Positions 5,365-5,414 of a stretch of DNA of 5,414 bases are shown in pieces (positions within the stretch are counted from its first letter, which is position 1; every line of letters begins with the position of its first letter). A model generated the notes under the pieces. It saw nothing but the letters and a program-made list of their open reading frames with translations, was not told the DNA's origin and did no database searches. Source of the DNA: Glaciecola sp964446865 (GTDB lineage Bacteria; Pseudomonadota; Gammaproteobacteria; Enterobacterales; Alteromonadaceae); contig CAYURD010000167.1 in NCBI GenBank assembly GCA_964446865.1, positions 1-5,414 of the forward strand, in the 5' to 3' direction. The position numbers and the translations under genes were made by a program.

Positions 5365-5414
5365 ACTAATCTTGCCGCAGCGATTCCCCCAACTTATGTT
5401 ACAACTACATAATC
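5365..5414 (+). other. Flanking DNA, possible tail of the interrupted transposase remnant
   Basis: This lies just outside the right target duplication, so before the IS3-group insertion it should have continued from position 4107. Joined directly, the RPH frame would read Asn and then TAA. One base shifted it reads TNLAAAIPPTYVTTT before a stop, which could be the original C-terminus after a one-base indel. It also contains five C residues (5386-5390). Too little is present to assign it. Confidence 0.3.

Noticed and set aside
5181..5369. Plus-strand open frame of 62 codons crossing the right IS end
   Set aside because: Alternative frame of the orfB 3' end running into the terminal repeat; no coding features.

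Overview
The window is strongly AT-rich and made almost entirely of mobile-element DNA. Base composition, codon choice and the kinds of element suggest an AT-rich obligate intracellular bacterium, most likely of the Rickettsiales (Rickettsia or a relative), on a plasmid or a repeat-laden chromosome. This is an inference from style: no housekeeping gene is present to fix the taxonomy.

Layout. (1) Positions 1-2534, minus strand: the N-terminal five-sixths or so of a Tn3-family transposase (TnpA), running off the left edge. (2) Positions 2536-3411, minus strand: a complete tyrosine recombinase whose stop lies one base before the tnpA start. This tnpI-tnpA order is the one known from Tn4430, where TnpI replaces the usual serine resolvase. 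(3) Positions 3412-3572: a short intergenic region with four copies of a TTATGCGATT-like motif. Two form an inverted pair and two are direct copies between that pair and the recombinase gene, as in the Tn4430 internal resolution site. Candidate divergent promoters overlap the motifs. (4) Positions 3573-3836, plus strand: an 87-residue protein of unknown function, transcribed away from tnpI in the usual passenger position. Four bases later the first codons of a second gene (3841 to about 3891) are visible before it is cut off. (5) From about 3894 to 4107: the C-terminal remnant of an IS3-family transposase (IS407/IS51-like). (6) Positions 4108-5360: a complete IS3-group insertion sequence that has landed in that remnant. 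It has imperfect terminal repeats, orfA, orfB in the -1 frame, a candidate A7 slippery run with a strong hairpin 5 bases downstream, and a probable CATA target duplication. (7) Positions 5361-5414: flanking DNA, possibly the continuation of the disrupted remnant.

How it works together. TnpA would carry out replicative transposition to a cointegrate, and TnpI would resolve it at the repeat array next to its gene. TnpI binding there would probably also damp expression of tnpI-tnpA and perhaps of the passenger gene. The right side of the unit records at least two later events: truncation of the passenger operon at the junction with an IS remnant, then insertion of the intact IS3-group element into that remnant.
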